Source of the DNA: Hyphomicrobiales bacterium
GTDB taxonomy: Bacteria; Pseudomonadota; Alphaproteobacteria; Rhizobiales; JAUVMS01
Direction: 5' to 3'
Assembly: GCA_030600135.1 (NCBI GenBank)
Contig: JAUVMS010000168.1
Location: forward strand, 1 to 7,264
DNA: 7,264 nucleotides
The notes beneath the pieces were generated by a model, which was not told the origin of the DNA, did not search any database, and saw only the letters and a program-made list of their open reading frames with translations. The translations under genes were made by a program, and so were the position numbers. Below are positions 6,332 to 7,264 of the stretch, in pieces. Numbering within the stretch: the first letter of the stretch is position 1; each line of letters starts with the position of its first letter.

Positions 6332-7264
6332 CGCGGCAGCGAACGCGAACCCGGCTCAAGGCGGCGGAGGCACGCCGCCTGGCCATTGCTTCACAAGGCT
6401 TGGCACGGCCGCGACCACAAACCGTCGCGCTATCGGACATGCGCCGAACAGTGCGTCGATTGGGGTTGCTGCAAATCGATTCCGTCAATGTCCTCGTGCG
6501 GGCCCACTATCTGCCCCTCTTTTCGCGGCTTGGGGCTTATTCCCCGAGCGCACTTGACGACGAAGCCTACAAGGGCCGCCGTCGTTCGCTGTTCGAGTAT
6601 TGGGGTCATGAGTGCTCGCTCATTCCGGTCAAAATGCACCCACTGTTTCGCTGGCGAATGGCCGCGGCCGAGCGTGGCGAGGGGCTTTATCGCGACATTG
6701 TGGAATTTGCCGACGGGCACCGCGATCTCATCGATCGCATCCTCTTCGAGATCGAAGCCAATGGCCCGCGAAAAGCCTCGGAAATAGATGCGGCCGACAA
6801 CAGCGTCAGCGGCTGGTGGGAGTGGGGCTCGGCCAAGCAAGCACTAGAATGGTTGTTTTGGACCGGGCGGGTCACCACGGCCCGCCGCGGCAATGCCGGC
6901 TTTGCCCGCATCTACGACCTGACAGAGCGCGTCCTGCCGGCAGCGATCATGGATTTGCCGACACCAGCGCCCGAGGTGGCGCAACGCGAACTCGTTCGCC
7001 ATGCCATCGCCGCACTCGGTGTTGCCACCGAAACCGATCTCCGTGACTACTTTCGATTGTCGGCTGGCGACGCCAAGCAGCGGATCGCCGAACTGGCAGA
7101 AGCAGGCGAACTGCTCGCCGTTGAGGTTGAGGGCTGGGACCGGCCGGCCTGGTCGCCGGACGGATCGAAGGTCGCGGTCTTGTTCGCTCCTGCCGGCGGA
7201 ATAGGCGTGCTTGATACCGCCGGTGGCCCTGCCATCGACATCGTCGCTGGAGAATCGCGAAACA
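6328..7264 (+). CDS. YcaQ/AlkX-like winged-helix DNA glycosylase, partial, with an atypical C-terminal switch
   Basis: The frame opens at GTG 6328, overlapping the trmL stop as GTGA, with AAGGGG about ten bases upstream. It runs 312 codons without a stop to the window end. Residues 10-270 follow the HTH_42 (formerly DUF1006) family, whose E. coli member YcaQ/AlkX removes alkylated bases and unhooks interstrand DNA crosslinks. Visible hallmarks are EARRLAIASQG (14-24), LLQIDSVNVLVRAH (47-60) with the catalytic Q49-x-D51 pair of the YcaQ subgroup, LFEYWGHE (88-95), GWWEWGSAKQALEWLFWTG (162-180), and GVATETDLRDYFRL (231-244). After GW-DRPAW (269-275) the normal C-terminal domain does not appear. 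Instead SPDGSKVAVL, GIGVLDTAGG and IDIVAGESRN (276-312) read like one PD40/TolB-type beta-propeller blade. This may be a true fusion, a rearrangement or an assembly chimera. Confidence 0.88.
   Translation, partial: MTRQRTRTRLKAAEARRLAIASQGLARPRPQTVALSDMRRTVRRLGLLQIDSVNVLVRAHYLPLFSRLGAYSPSALDDEAYKGRRRSLFEYWGHECSLIPVKMHPLFRWRMAAAERGEGLYRDIVEFADGHRDLIDRILFEIEANGPRKASEIDAADNSVSGWWEWGSAKQALEWLFWTGRVTTARRGNAGFARIYDLTERVLPAAIMDLPTPAPEVAQRELVRHAIAALGVATETDLRDYFRLSAGDAKQRIAELAEAGELLAVEVEGWDRPAWSPDGSKVAVLFAPAGGIGVLDTAGGPAIDIVAGESRN

Noticed and set aside
1..7264. CRISPR array, insertion sequence, integrase, tRNA or toxin-antitoxin pair
   Set aside because: No direct repeat array, transposase or integrase motifs, terminal inverted repeats, tRNA cloverleaf or paired small genes were seen on either strand.

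Overview
The window looks like a chromosomal segment of an alphaproteobacterium, possibly of the Hyphomicrobiales/Rhodospirillales type. This is inferred from the moderately high GC content, the separate petA-petB-petC genes for a cytochrome bc1 complex with alphaproteobacterial-type heme spacing, and the divergent trmL next to them. No 16S, tRNA or other taxonomic marker is present, so the placement stays approximate.

Left end (1-730): a partial minus-strand gene runs off the edge; its first residues resemble a small beta-flower-type repeat protein. Facing away from it is the 3' remnant of a large superfamily-1 helicase with a C-terminal restriction-endonuclease-like domain. The remnant has lost everything upstream of helicase motif VI and is preceded in frame by a stop, so it is read as a decayed gene.

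Centre-left (943-2345): a Tat-exported metallo-beta-lactamase-fold hydrolase on the plus strand converges on a small 68-residue minus-strand hypothetical gene. That small gene has a good ribosome binding site, an exact TATAAT -10 box and a palindrome over its presumed -35 region.

Centre (2482-5317): the minus-strand petABC operon encodes the Rieske iron-sulfur protein, cytochrome b and cytochrome c1. Together these form the ubiquinol:cytochrome c oxidoreductase. The genes are tightly spaced (10 and 15 bases) and end in a textbook rho-independent terminator.

Right (5318-7264): a 543-base divergent intergenic region with a symmetric inverted repeat in the petA leader separates petABC from trmL, a tRNA wobble-position 2'-O-methyltransferase. 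The trmL stop overlaps the GTG start of a YcaQ/AlkX-like winged-helix DNA glycosylase gene. That protein follows its family for about 270 residues and then changes, in frame, into what looks like a PD40/TolB-like beta-propeller blade before the window ends. This is either a gene fusion or, more likely, an artefact or rearrangement.

Nothing here amounts to a new defence or mobile system. The most unusual items are the apparent glycosylase-to-propeller junction, the beheaded helicase, and the small gene with its operator-like dyad.
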